NCBI GenBank assembly: GCA_002701845.1
Contig: NZXG01000015.1
Coordinates: forward strand, 40,094-104,093
Length of the DNA stretch: 64,000 nucleotides
Source: Pseudomonadales bacterium
Lineage (GTDB): Bacteria > Pseudomonadota > Gammaproteobacteria > Pseudomonadales > Ketobacteraceae
Reading direction: 5' to 3'
Under the pieces are notes generated by a model. It did no database searches. It was not told the origin of the DNA and saw nothing but the letters and a program-made list of their open reading frames with translations. Positions 35,204-46,085 of this stretch are shown here, piece after piece. Position numbers and translations under genes: made by a program. Numbering within the stretch: position 1 is the stretch's first letter; each line of letters begins with the position of its first letter.

Positions 35204-36829
35204 GTGTCAAAACCAAGTCCCGTCACCGCCACCCTGAAGCAGCACCACGACCGCCTGAGCCGGCAAACCCTGGCCCGGCTGTTCGCTGAGGATGCCCAAC
35301 GCTTTCAACGTTTCAGTGCCCGTTGCGATGGATTACTGCTGGACTATTCGAAAAACCTGGTGGATGAGGCCTGCCTTGAGGCATTACTGGAACTGGCGGA
35401 CCAGTGTGAGTTGCAGCGCGGCATTAACGCCATGTTCGCCGGTGACCCCATCAACAACACGGAACAGCGGGCGGTGCTGCACACGGCGCTGCGCAACGGT
35501 GGCCAGTATCTGCAGCCGGAGACCCGTCAGGCCATAAACCAGACCCGGGAACGGATGCTGGCCATGGCGGATCAACTGCAACAGGGCGAGCTGAAAGGAT
35601 ACGCCGGACGCACCATCGATACCATCGTCAATATCGGCGTGGGCGGGTCGGATTTGGGGCCCATGATGGCGGTGGAGGCGCTGGCCAGTTACCACCAGAG
35701 TGCGACCCGCATCCGCTTTGTGTCCAACATTGACCCGGTCCATATCAGCCGTACCCTGGCCCAGTGTGACCCCGCCACCACCCTGTTTATCATCTGCTCC
35801 AAGACCTTTACCACCCTGGAAACCCTGGCCAATGCCCGCGCCGCCCGCGCCTGGTTTGTGGCGCAGACGGCGCGTGAGGATGCCATTCATCAGCATTTTT
35901 ATGCGGTGTCCACCAACCTGGAGGCAGCGGCGGAGTTTGGCATTCCGGAACGCAATATCTTTCCCATGTGGGATTGGGTGGGGGGCCGTTATTCCCTGTG
36001 GTCCGCCATCGGCCTCAGTATCGCGCTGGCCATAGGCCGTGAACAGTTTGAGGCGTTCCTGGCCGGCGGCCGGGCAATGGACGACCATTTCCGCACCAGC
36101 CCCTGGCGCCAGAACCTGCCGGTATTGATGGCGCTGCTGGGGGTCTGGCACAGCGACTACTGGGGCGCCCAGTCCCAGGCCCTGATCTGTTACGACCAGA
36201 ATCTGGCCCAGTTCCCGGCTTATCTGCAGCAGCTGGATATGGAAAGCAACGGCAAATCCGTTACCCGCGACGGCTGGCCGGTGGACTATGCCACCGGTGC
36301 CATTCTCTGGGGTGGCGTGGGCACCAACACCCAGCATTCATTTCATCAACTGTTGCATCAGGGCACCCATTTTATCCCGGTGGACTTCATCGTGGGGGCC
36401 CGCTCCACTGATCCGGTGGGAGAACAACACGCGGCGTTGTTGGCCAATTGTCTGGCTCAAAGCCAGGCTTTGATGCAGGGTCGCAGTGAAGAGGACTTGA
36501 AACAGCAGATGCTGGACCAGGGTAAATCAGAAGCCGAAGCGGCGCTGTTGGCCAGACACCGCAGGATTCCCGGCAATCGACCCAGCAACACTCTGATGTA
36601 TCCGGTTTTGACGCCCTTTGTACTGGGGCAATTGATTGCACTTTATGAACACAAAATTTTCACCCAATCGGTGATTTGGGATATTAACGCCTTCGATCAA
36701 TGGGGCGTGGAATTGGGTAAGGAGTTGAGCAAAACCATTACCGGCGTGCTCAAGAATCCCGATCAGGCCCACCGGCAGGATGCATCCACCAATGGGCTGA
36801 TCGAGTACTATCGTGACAACGGTTTGTAA
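35204..36829 (+). CDS. pgi: Glucose-6-phosphate isomerase
   Basis: Interconverts glucose-6-phosphate and fructose-6-phosphate; here it links gluconeogenesis to the Entner-Doudoroff set and to sugar-nucleotide supply. 541 residues from a GTG at 35204, chosen for AAGGA seven bases upstream. Signature 1 appears as WDWVGGRYSLWSAIGL and signature 2 as WGVELGKELSKTITGVL; also GIGGSDLG-like VGVGGSDLGP and MESNGKSV. Its stop abuts the stop of galU on the opposite strand. Confidence 0.96.
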   Translation: MSKPSPVTATLKQHHDRLSRQTLARLFAEDAQRFQRFSARCDGLLLDYSKNLVDEACLEALLELADQCELQRGINAMFAGDPINNTEQRAVLHTALRNGGQYLQPETRQAINQTRERMLAMADQLQQGELKGYAGRTIDTIVNIGVGGSDLGPMMAVEALASYHQSATRIRFVSNIDPVHISRTLAQCDPATTLFIICSKTFTTLETLANARAARAWFVAQTAREDAIHQHFYAVSTNLEAAAEFGIPERNIFPMWDWVGGRYSLWSAIGLSIALAIGREQFEAFLAGGRAMDDHFRTSPWRQNLPVLMALLGVWHSDYWGAQSQALICYDQNLAQFPAYLQQLDMESNGKSVTRDGWPVDYATGAILWGGVGTNTQHSFHQLLHQGTHFIPVDFIVGARSTDPVGEQHAALLANCLAQSQALMQGRSEEDLKQQMLDQGKSEAEAALLARHRRIPGNRPSNTLMYPVLTPFVLGQLIALYEHKIFTQSVIWDINAFDQWGVELGKELSKTITGVLKNPDQAHRQDASTNGLIEYYRDNGL

Positions 36830-37666
36830 CTACTTCCCGTTCTTTTTGTAAGAATGCTCATACACATAGTTGGTGGCTTCCACAAAGCCGTCAACGCTGC
36901 CGCAGTCAAAGCGCTTGCCGTGGAATTTGTATGCCATCACCGCGCCCTCTCTGGCCTGGGTTAACAGGGCGTCGGTAATTTGCATCTCACCGTTGGCGCC
37001 GGGCGGAGTCCGCTCGATGATTTCGAAGATATCCGGCGTCAAAATATAACGGCCGATGATGGCCAGGTTGGAAGGCGCATCCTTCGGTTCGGGTTTTTCC
37101 ACCATATCGCTGACCCGATAGAGATCGTCTTTGATGCTCTCCCCGGCGATGACACCATAGCGGTATATTTCATCGGAGGGGACTTCCATCACCGCCACAA
37201 TACTGCACCGGAACTGCTTGTACAGACGCACCATCTGCGCCATCACACCTTCATCTTCCTCGCAGATACACAGGTCATCCGCCAGGATCACGCCAAAGGC
37301 CTGTTCGCCCACCATTTTCTTGGCGGTAAGAATGGCATGACCCAGACCTTTCATCTCGTTCTGCCTGGTGTACGTGAAGGTACACTTGTCGATGACTTCA
37401 CGGATGGTATCCAGGTAGGCCTCTTTGCCGGTTCCCTGAATCTGATGCTCCAGCTCATAGCTGATATCAAAATGGTCCGCGATGGCACGCTTACCCCGGC
37501 CGGTTACGAATCCGATATCCGTCAGTCCGGCCTCCATGGCCTCTTCCACCCCGTATTGAACCAGGGGCTTGTTAACAATAGGCAGCATTTCCTTAGGCTG
37601 CGATTTGGTTGCGGGAAGGAATCGTGTTCCATAACCGGCCACAGGGAAAATACATTTACTGATCAT
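36830..37666 (-). CDS. galU: UTP-glucose-1-phosphate uridylyltransferase
   Basis: Makes UDP-glucose from glucose-1-phosphate and UTP. 278 residues. The nucleotide-binding signature VAGYGTRFLPATKSQPKEMLP is at the N-terminus (VNKP follows); further family motifs are EEAMEAGLTDIGFVTGRGK, FGVILADDL and EKPEPKDAPS. It converges on pgi and diverges from zwf across a 258-base region. With galE it can feed the exopolysaccharide operon. Confidence 0.96.
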   Translation of the reverse strand: MISKCIFPVAGYGTRFLPATKSQPKEMLPIVNKPLVQYGVEEAMEAGLTDIGFVTGRGKRAIADHFDISYELEHQIQGTGKEAYLDTIREVIDKCTFTYTRQNEMKGLGHAILTAKKMVGEQAFGVILADDLCICEEDEGVMAQMVRLYKQFRCSIVAVMEVPSDEIYRYGVIAGESIKDDLYRVSDMVEKPEPKDAPSNLAIIGRYILTPDIFEIIERTPPGANGEMQITDALLTQAREGAVMAYKFHGKRFDCGSVDGFVEATNYVYEHSYKKNGK

Positions 37667-37924
37667 GACCCAACCTTGTGCAAAAAAGTGAACTTGTGCT
37701 CCCTCAGTTGATCCGTTTCCGTACAGGGACCAGCGGAGAGATCTGATTCTAACCGTAGAAACTATGCAATATCCAGCCCAGTCTTATGGATACAAGTCTT
37801 GCATCACAATGGCATTGGGCGTATTGGTATCAAACATGCTGTACTAAACTGGCCTGTGCATCACGTCGCCCGCTGTGAGTGTGGCCGGGTGCATTGAAAC
37901 ACGTATTGAAACAGGGGTTACGGG

Positions 37925-39400
37925 GTGAAAGAGTCCAGCAATCTGTTATTCGATCTGGTTTTATTTGGCGGCACCGGGGATCTGGCCATGCGCAAGCTGC
38001 TCCCCGCTTTGTACCAGCTTTACCGCACGTCCCCATTTCAATCCGGCACCCGCATCATCGCGGTGGGCCGTTCCATCGTAAGCCGTGACACCTTCCTGTC
38101 CCGGGTGCGGGATAAGCTGAAACAACATCTGCCGGAAGCCAGTTGGGATCAGGTGTCCTGGCAACAGTTTGCCAAGCATCTTCACTGTGTCACCATTGAG
38201 GCGGACAAAACCGAATCCTACCGCGAGCTGTTTCCCTTACTCAGTGATGAGCAGGATCGCCCGCGGGTGTTTTACCTGTCCACACACTCTTCTCTCTACA
38301 CGCCCATCGCTTCCAGTCTGGGGGCACTGGATCTGATAACCCCCCAGGCCCGGGTGGTGCTGGAGAAGCCCATCGGCCGGGATCTGGACAGCGCGCGTGC
38401 CATCAGCGGCCAGATGTCCAACTACTTTTCCGAAGATCAGATCTACCGCATCGATCATTACCTGGGTAAGGAAACGGTGCAGAACCTGCTGGTTTTGCGG
38501 TTTGCCAACCCGTTATTCGAATCCCTGTGGAATCACCACTACATTGACCATATCCAGATCACTATTTCCGAATCCATCGGTGTGGAGGGTCGCGGTGAAT
38601 TCTACGAGGAAACCGGTGCGCTGCGGGATATCGTCCAGAACCACCTGCTGCAACTGTTGTGTATCCTGGCCATGGAGCCGCCACCCAACATTGAGCCGGA
38701 TCGCATCCGTGACGAAAAACTGAAAGTGCTTTATGCCCTGCAACCATTACAGGCCGATGACATCAGCCGCAATGTGGTTCGCGGTCAGTACATTGCCGGC
38801 AACGTCGGTGGCAAACTGTGCCCGGCGTATACCGAAGAGGAAGGGGTGGCGGAGCAAAGTAACATTGAAACCTTCGTGGCCATGCGGGTGTTGATCGACA
38901 ATATGCGCTGGTCCGGGGTGCCGTTTTACCTGCGAACCGGCAAACGACTGCCCAACCGGAGTTGTGAGATCGTCGTGCACTTCAAGGATGTTCCGCACTG
39001 GATCTTCGATGCGCCCCGGGGCCAGTTGATGAATAACCAGCTGGTCATCACTCTGCAACCGGACGAGTCCATCACCCTGCGGCTGTGCGGCAAACGCCTG
39101 GGACCGGGCATCGACGTACGTACTGTGGATCTTAATCTGAATCCCAAGTCCCGGGGTAACAAGCGCTCAGCGGATGCTTATGAGCGCTTGCTGCTGGATG
39201 TGATCAAAGGCGATCAAACCCTGTTTTTACGCCAGGATGAACTGGAACAGGCCTGGCGCTGGATTGACCCCATCCTGGCGGATTGGGACCGGAGCTCCAG
39301 CCCGCCGGAACTCTATGCCAGCGGCAGTTGGGGGCCTGCCGGCTCCACCCTGCTACTGGCCAAGGACGGCCGTTTGTGGCATGAGGGCGTCAACACCTGA
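37925..39400 (+). CDS. zwf: Glucose-6-phosphate 1-dehydrogenase
   Basis: Oxidises glucose-6-phosphate to 6-phosphogluconolactone; first enzyme of the route encoded by the next three genes. 491 residues, starting at a GTG with AGGGG upstream. Coenzyme-binding GGTGDLAMRKLLPALY at the N-terminus and the active-site signature RIDHYLGKETVQN near residue 175 are intact. The 5' region (37667-37924) is shared with galU; I see no HexR-like palindrome there. Confidence 0.97.
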   Translation: MKESSNLLFDLVLFGGTGDLAMRKLLPALYQLYRTSPFQSGTRIIAVGRSIVSRDTFLSRVRDKLKQHLPEASWDQVSWQQFAKHLHCVTIEADKTESYRELFPLLSDEQDRPRVFYLSTHSSLYTPIASSLGALDLITPQARVVLEKPIGRDLDSARAISGQMSNYFSEDQIYRIDHYLGKETVQNLLVLRFANPLFESLWNHHYIDHIQITISESIGVEGRGEFYEETGALRDIVQNHLLQLLCILAMEPPPNIEPDRIRDEKLKVLYALQPLQADDISRNVVRGQYIAGNVGGKLCPAYTEEEGVAEQSNIETFVAMRVLIDNMRWSGVPFYLRTGKRLPNRSCEIVVHFKDVPHWIFDAPRGQLMNNQLVITLQPDESITLRLCGKRLGPGIDVRTVDLNLNPKSRGNKRSADAYERLLLDVIKGDQTLFLRQDELEQAWRWIDPILADWDRSSSPPELYASGSWGPAGSTLLLAKDGRLWHEGVNT

Positions 39401-39412
39401 GGAGTAGCAACC

Positions 39413-40093
39413 GTGGCCAATGAACTCATTATTCCGGCAGTGGATCTGCCCCGGGCTGCCGCCCGCCAGATCGCCGATCAGATCAACGGTGCTATCCTGG
39501 CCCGGGGTCACTGCTACTGCGCACTGTCCGGTGGCAGCTCGCCAAAACCGATGTTAGCGGATCTGGCCAGTATGTCCGTGTCCTGGCAGCGGGTCACTTT
39601 GCTGTTGGTGGACGAACGCTACACCGAGGACCCGGCGCAGCAGAATCAGACCCTGATGCAATGGTTCGTGCAACAACTTCCCAAACCGCCAGCACAGGTG
39701 GTGTGGCTGCTGACCCCGGGTCTGGGACTGGTAGCAACCGTAGACCAGGCCAATACCGCGGTAGCGCATTTCCCCCAGCAGCTGGATGTGGTGGTTTTGG
39801 GAATGGGGCTGGACGGGCACACGGCATCGCTGTTTCCCGATGCGGAGGACTATCCCGCCGCCATGGCCTCCCGGAACCGCTATGTGCCGGTGCATCCAAC
39901 CACCGCGCCCCACCCCCGAATTTCCATGAGCTTTGACTGGCTGGCCGCCACCCGTCACCCCACGCTGTACATTCCGGGCCCGGAAAAGCTGCAGCGCCTG
40001 CGCCAGATACTGGCGGAGCCGCAGCCGGTAAGCCCGTTGCAGCCCCTGGATCAGGCACTGGCAACACTGGACGTTTTCAGCAGCGAGGATTGA
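39413..40093 (+). CDS. pgl: 6-phosphogluconolactonase
   Basis: Hydrolyses 6-phosphogluconolactone to 6-phosphogluconate. 226 residues, DevB/SOL family. GTG start with GGAG eight bases upstream. Motifs: ALSGGSSPKPML, VDERY (here LLLVDERYTED), and VVLGMGLDGHTASLFPD. It lies 12 bases after zwf and three before edd, so co-transcribed. Confidence 0.94.
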   Translation: MANELIIPAVDLPRAAARQIADQINGAILARGHCYCALSGGSSPKPMLADLASMSVSWQRVTLLLVDERYTEDPAQQNQTLMQWFVQQLPKPPAQVVWLLTPGLGLVATVDQANTAVAHFPQQLDVVVLGMGLDGHTASLFPDAEDYPAAMASRNRYVPVHPTTAPHPRISMSFDWLAATRHPTLYIPGPEKLQRLRQILAEPQPVSPLQPLDQALATLDVFSSED

Positions 40094-40096
40094 CCC

Positions 40097-41917
40097 ATGA
40101 CCGATACGGTTCTGCTACAGGTACTGGAAAAATTACAACTGCGCAGCCAGGCCAGTCGCCAGCGTTATCTGGCTCTGTGTGATCAGATGGCGTCGGAGAC
40201 ACCCTCCCGCTCCAGTCTCGGTTGCACTAACCTGGCTCACAGCTACGCCGCCGCCGAGGCATCGGAAAAACATCTGCTGCGCCAAACCCAAACCACACCC
40301 AACCTGGCCATTGTCACCGCCTACAACGATATGCTGTCGGCCCATCAGCCCTATTACCGTTATCCGGAAAAGCTGAAGGCGTTTGCCCTGCGCCACGGTG
40401 CCACCGCCCAGGTGGCCGGTGGCACGCCGGCCATGTGCGATGGCGTCACTCAGGGCCAGCCGGGGATGGAGTTGTCGTTGTTCAGCCGCGATGTGATTGC
40501 CCTGGCCACTGCCGTGGCCCTGTCGCACAATACCTTCGACGGCGGCCTGTATCTTGGGATATGCGACAAGATTGTGCCGGGACTGCTGATGGGGGCGCTG
40601 TCTTTCGGCCACCTGCCCGGTATCTTTGTACCCGCCGGGCCCATGCCCAGCGGCATCAGTAACGAGGAAAAGGCCAAGGTCCGGGTGGCTTACGCCGAAG
40701 GCGCCGTGGATGCCGATGCCCTGCTGGAATCCGAGGAGAAGTCCTACCATTCCGCCGGCACCTGCACCTTCTACGGCACCGCCAACTCCAACCAGATGCT
40801 GTTGGAAATGATGGGCCTGCAGCTGCCGGGCAGCGCCTTCGTCAACCCTGGCACTCCGCTGCGGGATGCCTTGTCCGAGTCGGCGGTGCGCCAGCTGCTG
40901 AAGTCCACTCTCACCCCGGGGCGGGGCCTGGGTTATATTCTGGAGGCGGAAAACCTGCTCAACGGAGTGATCGGCCTGCTGGCCACCGGTGGCTCCACCA
41001 ACCATACCCTGCATTTGCTGGCCATTGGCCGGGCCTGCGGCTGGGAGCTCACCTGGGAGGACATCGCCGAGTTATCGGCGACAGTGCCCCTGCTTACCCG
41101 GCTATACCCCAATGGCTCGGCGGATGTGAACGCCTTTCATGCCAATGGCGGGACTCCGGCGGTAATTGATGCCCTGTGGCAGGCTGGTAAAGTGTTCCCT
41201 GATATACAGACCGCCTATGGCTGGCCCTTCGAGCAGGCCCGTCGGTTTCCGCAGCTGGAGGACAACCAGCCGGACTGGCAACCGGTGAGCGCCATGGGCA
41301 AAGATCCGGCGGTGATGCGCGATACCGGCGAGCCGTTTTCCCCCAGCGGCGGCGTTAAACTGATGACCGGTAATCTGGGTCAGGCCATCATCAAGGTCTC
41401 GGCGCTGCCGGAGGATATGCCCACCACACTCACCGCGCCGGCGGTGGTGTTCGAGACCCAGGAGGCTCTGCTGGAGCAATATAAAGCGGGCGCTCTGAAT
41501 CGGGATTTCGTGGCAGTGCTGCGGGCCCAGGGCCCGGCCGCCAATGGGATGCCGGAGCTGCACAAACTGACTCCCGCCCTCACCTCCCTGCAGAATCGGG
41601 GTTATCGGGTGGCCCTGGTCACTGACGGCCGGTTGTCCGGCGCCTCCGGCAAATTCCCCGCCGCCATTCACCTGACGCCGGAAGCGGCCAAGGGTGGTAT
41701 GATCGGTAAACTGCAGGATGGTGATATGATGACTCTGGACTGGAGCAATGACCGCCTGGTGGTGGACCTGGACAACGCGACCCTTGAACAGCGACCCACC
41801 GCCGCCGCGCCGCCCTCGGAGCACACTCTGGGCCGCCTGTTGTTTGCTCACGCCCGTCACCAGGTCAGCCCCGCCAACCACGGCGCCAGCTTTGTGCTCG
41901 CGGCCTGCGAGCGGTAA
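40097..41917 (+). CDS. edd: 6-phosphogluconate dehydratase
   Basis: Fe-S dehydratase converting 6-phosphogluconate to 2-keto-3-deoxy-6-phosphogluconate. 606 residues. Signatures: YNDMLSAHQP; GICDKIVPGLLMG, with a cluster Cys; GTCTFYGTANSNQMLLEMMG; and DGRLSGASGKFPAAIH near the C-terminus. ATG start. The stop is followed by 55 bases that contain the unusual duplicated leader of eda. Confidence 0.97.
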   Translation: MTDTVLLQVLEKLQLRSQASRQRYLALCDQMASETPSRSSLGCTNLAHSYAAAEASEKHLLRQTQTTPNLAIVTAYNDMLSAHQPYYRYPEKLKAFALRHGATAQVAGGTPAMCDGVTQGQPGMELSLFSRDVIALATAVALSHNTFDGGLYLGICDKIVPGLLMGALSFGHLPGIFVPAGPMPSGISNEEKAKVRVAYAEGAVDADALLESEEKSYHSAGTCTFYGTANSNQMLLEMMGLQLPGSAFVNPGTPLRDALSESAVRQLLKSTLTPGRGLGYILEAENLLNGVIGLLATGGSTNHTLHLLAIGRACGWELTWEDIAELSATVPLLTRLYPNGSADVNAFHANGGTPAVIDALWQAGKVFPDIQTAYGWPFEQARRFPQLEDNQPDWQPVSAMGKDPAVMRDTGEPFSPSGGVKLMTGNLGQAIIKVSALPEDMPTTLTAPAVVFETQEALLEQYKAGALNRDFVAVLRAQGPAANGMPELHKLTPALTSLQNRGYRVALVTDGRLSGASGKFPAAIHLTPEAAKGGMIGKLQDGDMMTLDWSNDRLVVDLDNATLEQRPTAAAPPSEHTLGRLLFAHARHQVSPANHGASFVLAACER

Positions 41918-41943
41918 CAGGTAGCACCAAGCGTAAGAGGCAG

Positions 41944-41971
41944 AATGAGGAGAGCCCAATGAGGAGAGCCC
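41944..41971 (+). repeat. Tandem 14-bp duplication forming the eda ribosome-binding region
   Basis: AATGAGGAGAGCCC occurs twice, perfectly and end to end (41944-41957, 41958-41971). Each copy holds GAGGAG and an ATG. The first ATG reads MRRAQ then stops in TGA overlapping the second ATG; the second reads MRRAP and stops in a TGA overlapping the TTG start of eda. The AGG-AGA codons are the SD itself. Confidence 0.85.
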
Positions 41972-41972
41972 C

Positions 41973-42590
41973 TTGAGCAACAGTTTTCGCAGCCTGATGG
42001 AAGGCCGTAAATCCATTGTTCCGGTGATTGTGCTGCCCAACCTGGACAGTGCCCTGCCCCTGGCGGACACCCTCAGTGCCGCCGGCTTCACCACCCTGGA
42101 AATCACCCTGCGTACCGACTGTGCCCTGGAAGCCATCGCCCAACTGCGACAGGCCCGGCCGGAGCTGGTGGTGGGTGCGGGGACGGTCAAAAACCCGGGC
42201 CAGCTGCGGGCGGCACTGGACAGTGGTTCACAGTTTATCGTCAGCCCGGGCACCAGTCCCGAGCTGATCCAGGGCGCCGCGGCCAGGGGAGTGCCGGTGG
42301 TGCCGGGGGTGATGACTCCTTCGGAAATCATGACCGCCGAGAATCTGGGGCTGGACACCGTGAAACTGTTTCCGGCCTCTCTGGCGGGTGGCGTGGACTT
42401 TATCAAAGCCATGGGCGCGGTGTTTCCCGGGATCGGCTTTTTTCCCACCGGGGGAATTTCGGAGGATAACGTGGATCAGTATCTGGCCCTGCCCAACGTG
42501 GTCTGCGCCGGTGGCAGCTGGCTGACCCCGGGCAGTCTGGTGACAGCGGGCAACTGGGACCGGATCCATGAGATTGCCCATCGCTGCTAA
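41973..42590 (+). CDS. eda: KDPG aldolase
   Basis: Cleaves 2-keto-3-deoxy-6-phosphogluconate to pyruvate and glyceraldehyde-3-phosphate, completing the Entner-Doudoroff branch. 205 residues. TTG start chosen because GAGGAG lies seven bases upstream and the N-terminus then aligns with the family; the next ATG, nine codons in, has no SD. Active-site motifs: TTLEITLRT with the catalytic Glu, GAGTVKNPGQL, and DTVKLFPAS with the Schiff-base Lys. GFFPTGGIS binds phosphate. Confidence 0.95.
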   Translation: MSNSFRSLMEGRKSIVPVIVLPNLDSALPLADTLSAAGFTTLEITLRTDCALEAIAQLRQARPELVVGAGTVKNPGQLRAALDSGSQFIVSPGTSPELIQGAAARGVPVVPGVMTPSEIMTAENLGLDTVKLFPASLAGGVDFIKAMGAVFPGIGFFPTGGISEDNVDQYLALPNVVCAGGSWLTPGSLVTAGNWDRIHEIAHRC

Positions 42591-42679
42591 GCCAGACCGG
42601 CTGCTACCGGAGGACAAGCCTTGAAACGCTTTTTGGGGTGAATTTTTCTCCGAATTTGGGTAGTCTACCTGCCACTTTA

Positions 42680-42709
42680 CGGGGACTCCCCGCCTCCAAT
42701 CCAAGTTTT
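42680..42709 (+). terminator. Possible weak terminator after eda
   Basis: CGGGG-ACT-CCCCG hairpin followed, after 11 bases, by six Ts. The stem is short and the T-run is displaced, so confidence is low. The rest of 42591-42808 shows no gene; a wide GACCCC/GGGGTC inverted repeat lies near 42752-42785. Confidence 0.28.
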
Positions 42710-42808
42710 TTCGTTGTGGCTCCTTATTCCTTTCGGCACTGCAAGGCGCCAGGACCCCCGACGAAACCAGAATGACCACGGGGTCGAAACCATAAGCGCG
42801 AGGTATGT

Positions 42809-44953
<2,145 letters not shown>

Positions 44954-44958
44954 TTTCC

Positions 44959-45915
44959 ATGGCAGTGGATACCGACAAGCTGTTGCAGGGTAACCGGCGG
45001 GCACTGGCCAAGGCCATCACCCTCACCGAAAGCCGCCGGGCCCAGCACCGGGATGAGGCCCAGTTGCTGCTGGAGCGGATATTGCCCCACTCCGGCAACA
45101 GCATTCGCGTGGGCATTACCGGTACCCCCGGGGTGGGCAAGTCCACCTTCATTGAGGCCTTCGGTCTGCACCTGATCAAGCAGGGCCACAAGGTGGCGGT
45201 ATTGGCGGTGGATCCCAGTTCGCCTCTTACCGGGGGCAGCATCCTGGGGGACAAAACCCGGATGGAGGTGCTGTCACAGCAGGACAATGCCTTTATCCGC
45301 CCCTCTCCCAGTGGCGGCGCCCTGGGAGGGGTAGCGCAGAAAACCCGGGAAGCCATGTTGCTGTGCGAAGCCGCCGGCTACGATGTCATCCTGGTGGAAA
45401 CCGTGGGGGTGGGCCAGTCCGAATACGAAGTGGCGGGCATGGTGGACTTTTTCCTGGTGCTGATGCTGCCCAATGCCGGCGATGAGCTGCAGGGGATCAA
45501 AAAAGGCATTCTGGAGCTGGCGGACACCATTGCGGTGAACAAGGCCGACGGCGACAACCGGCTGGCGGCGGAGCACACTCAGCGCCATTACCAGAATGCC
45601 CTGGCCATACTCCAACACCACAGTTTTTGGGAGCCGGAAGTGGTGCTTTGCTCCGCACTGGAGGGCCAGAATATTCACGAAATCTGGGATATTATCCGCA
45701 GTTTCGAACAGCAGGCCCGGGAAAATGGTCATTTTCAGCGCAACCGTGCCGCCCAGAACAAAGAATGGATGTGGCGCCTGGTGCATGAGCTGATTGAAAT
45801 CCGCCTGAAACGGGATCCGGCCGCCAGGCAGTTGTGCAACGAGATGCAGACCAGGGTCACCCGGGGGGAAACCACGCCCTATCTGGCTGCGCACCGTATC
45901 GTGGATGCCTTCTAA
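44959..45915 (+). CDS. meaB: MeaB/ArgK GTPase, methylmalonyl-CoA mutase chaperone
   Basis: G3E P-loop GTPase that loads and protects the cobalamin of the mutase encoded five bases upstream. 318 residues. Walker [10 protein letters not shown] near residue 57; [18 protein letters not shown], the family signature; ETVGVGQSE (Walker B/switch); NKADG for guanine specificity. Tight spacing with the mutase gene makes the pairing secure. Confidence 0.95.
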   Translation: MAVDTDKLLQGNRRALAKAITLTESRRAQHRDEAQLLLERILPHSGNSIRVGITGTPGVGKSTFIEAFGLHLIKQGHKVAVLAVDPSSPLTGGSILGDKTRMEVLSQQDNAFIRPSPSGGALGGVAQKTREAMLLCEAAGYDVILVETVGVGQSEYEVAGMVDFFLVLMLPNAGDELQGIKKGILELADTIAVNKADGDNRLAAEHTQRHYQNALAILQHHSFWEPEVVLCSALEGQNIHEIWDIIRSFEQQARENGHFQRNRAAQNKEWMWRLVHELIEIRLKRDPAARQLCNEMQTRVTRGETTPYLAAHRIVDAF

Positions 45916-45985
45916 CTTGCTTAGGAATGGGAACTGGATCACACTGCAATTTGAAGGGGGACACAATCAGGTTACTTTTGAGCTA

Positions 45986-45991
45986 TATAAT
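45986..45991 (+). promoter_or_regulatory. Candidate -10 for the DUF1631 gene
   Basis: A consensus TATAAT stands 95 bases before the start codon in AT-rich sequence. No good -35 is visible at 16-18 bases. Confidence 0.35.
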
Positions 45992-46085
45992 TCTAACAAA
46001 GCGTGACTTTTTTACGTTGAGGCTGCGTCGTGCTTAGTACAAAATGTGAACTAGCAGCGGCATTCAAGGCTTCGGAAGGGCACCT

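Noticed and set aside
37667..37924. HexR operator for zwf
   Set aside because: No TGTAAT/ATTACA-type palindrome is present here or before pgi or edd, so regulation by HexR cannot be claimed.
42591..42808. Possible cobalamin riboswitch before methylmalonyl-CoA mutase
   Set aside because: A CCTGCCACT string recalls the B12 box, but the rest of the conserved box and the other riboswitch core elements are absent.
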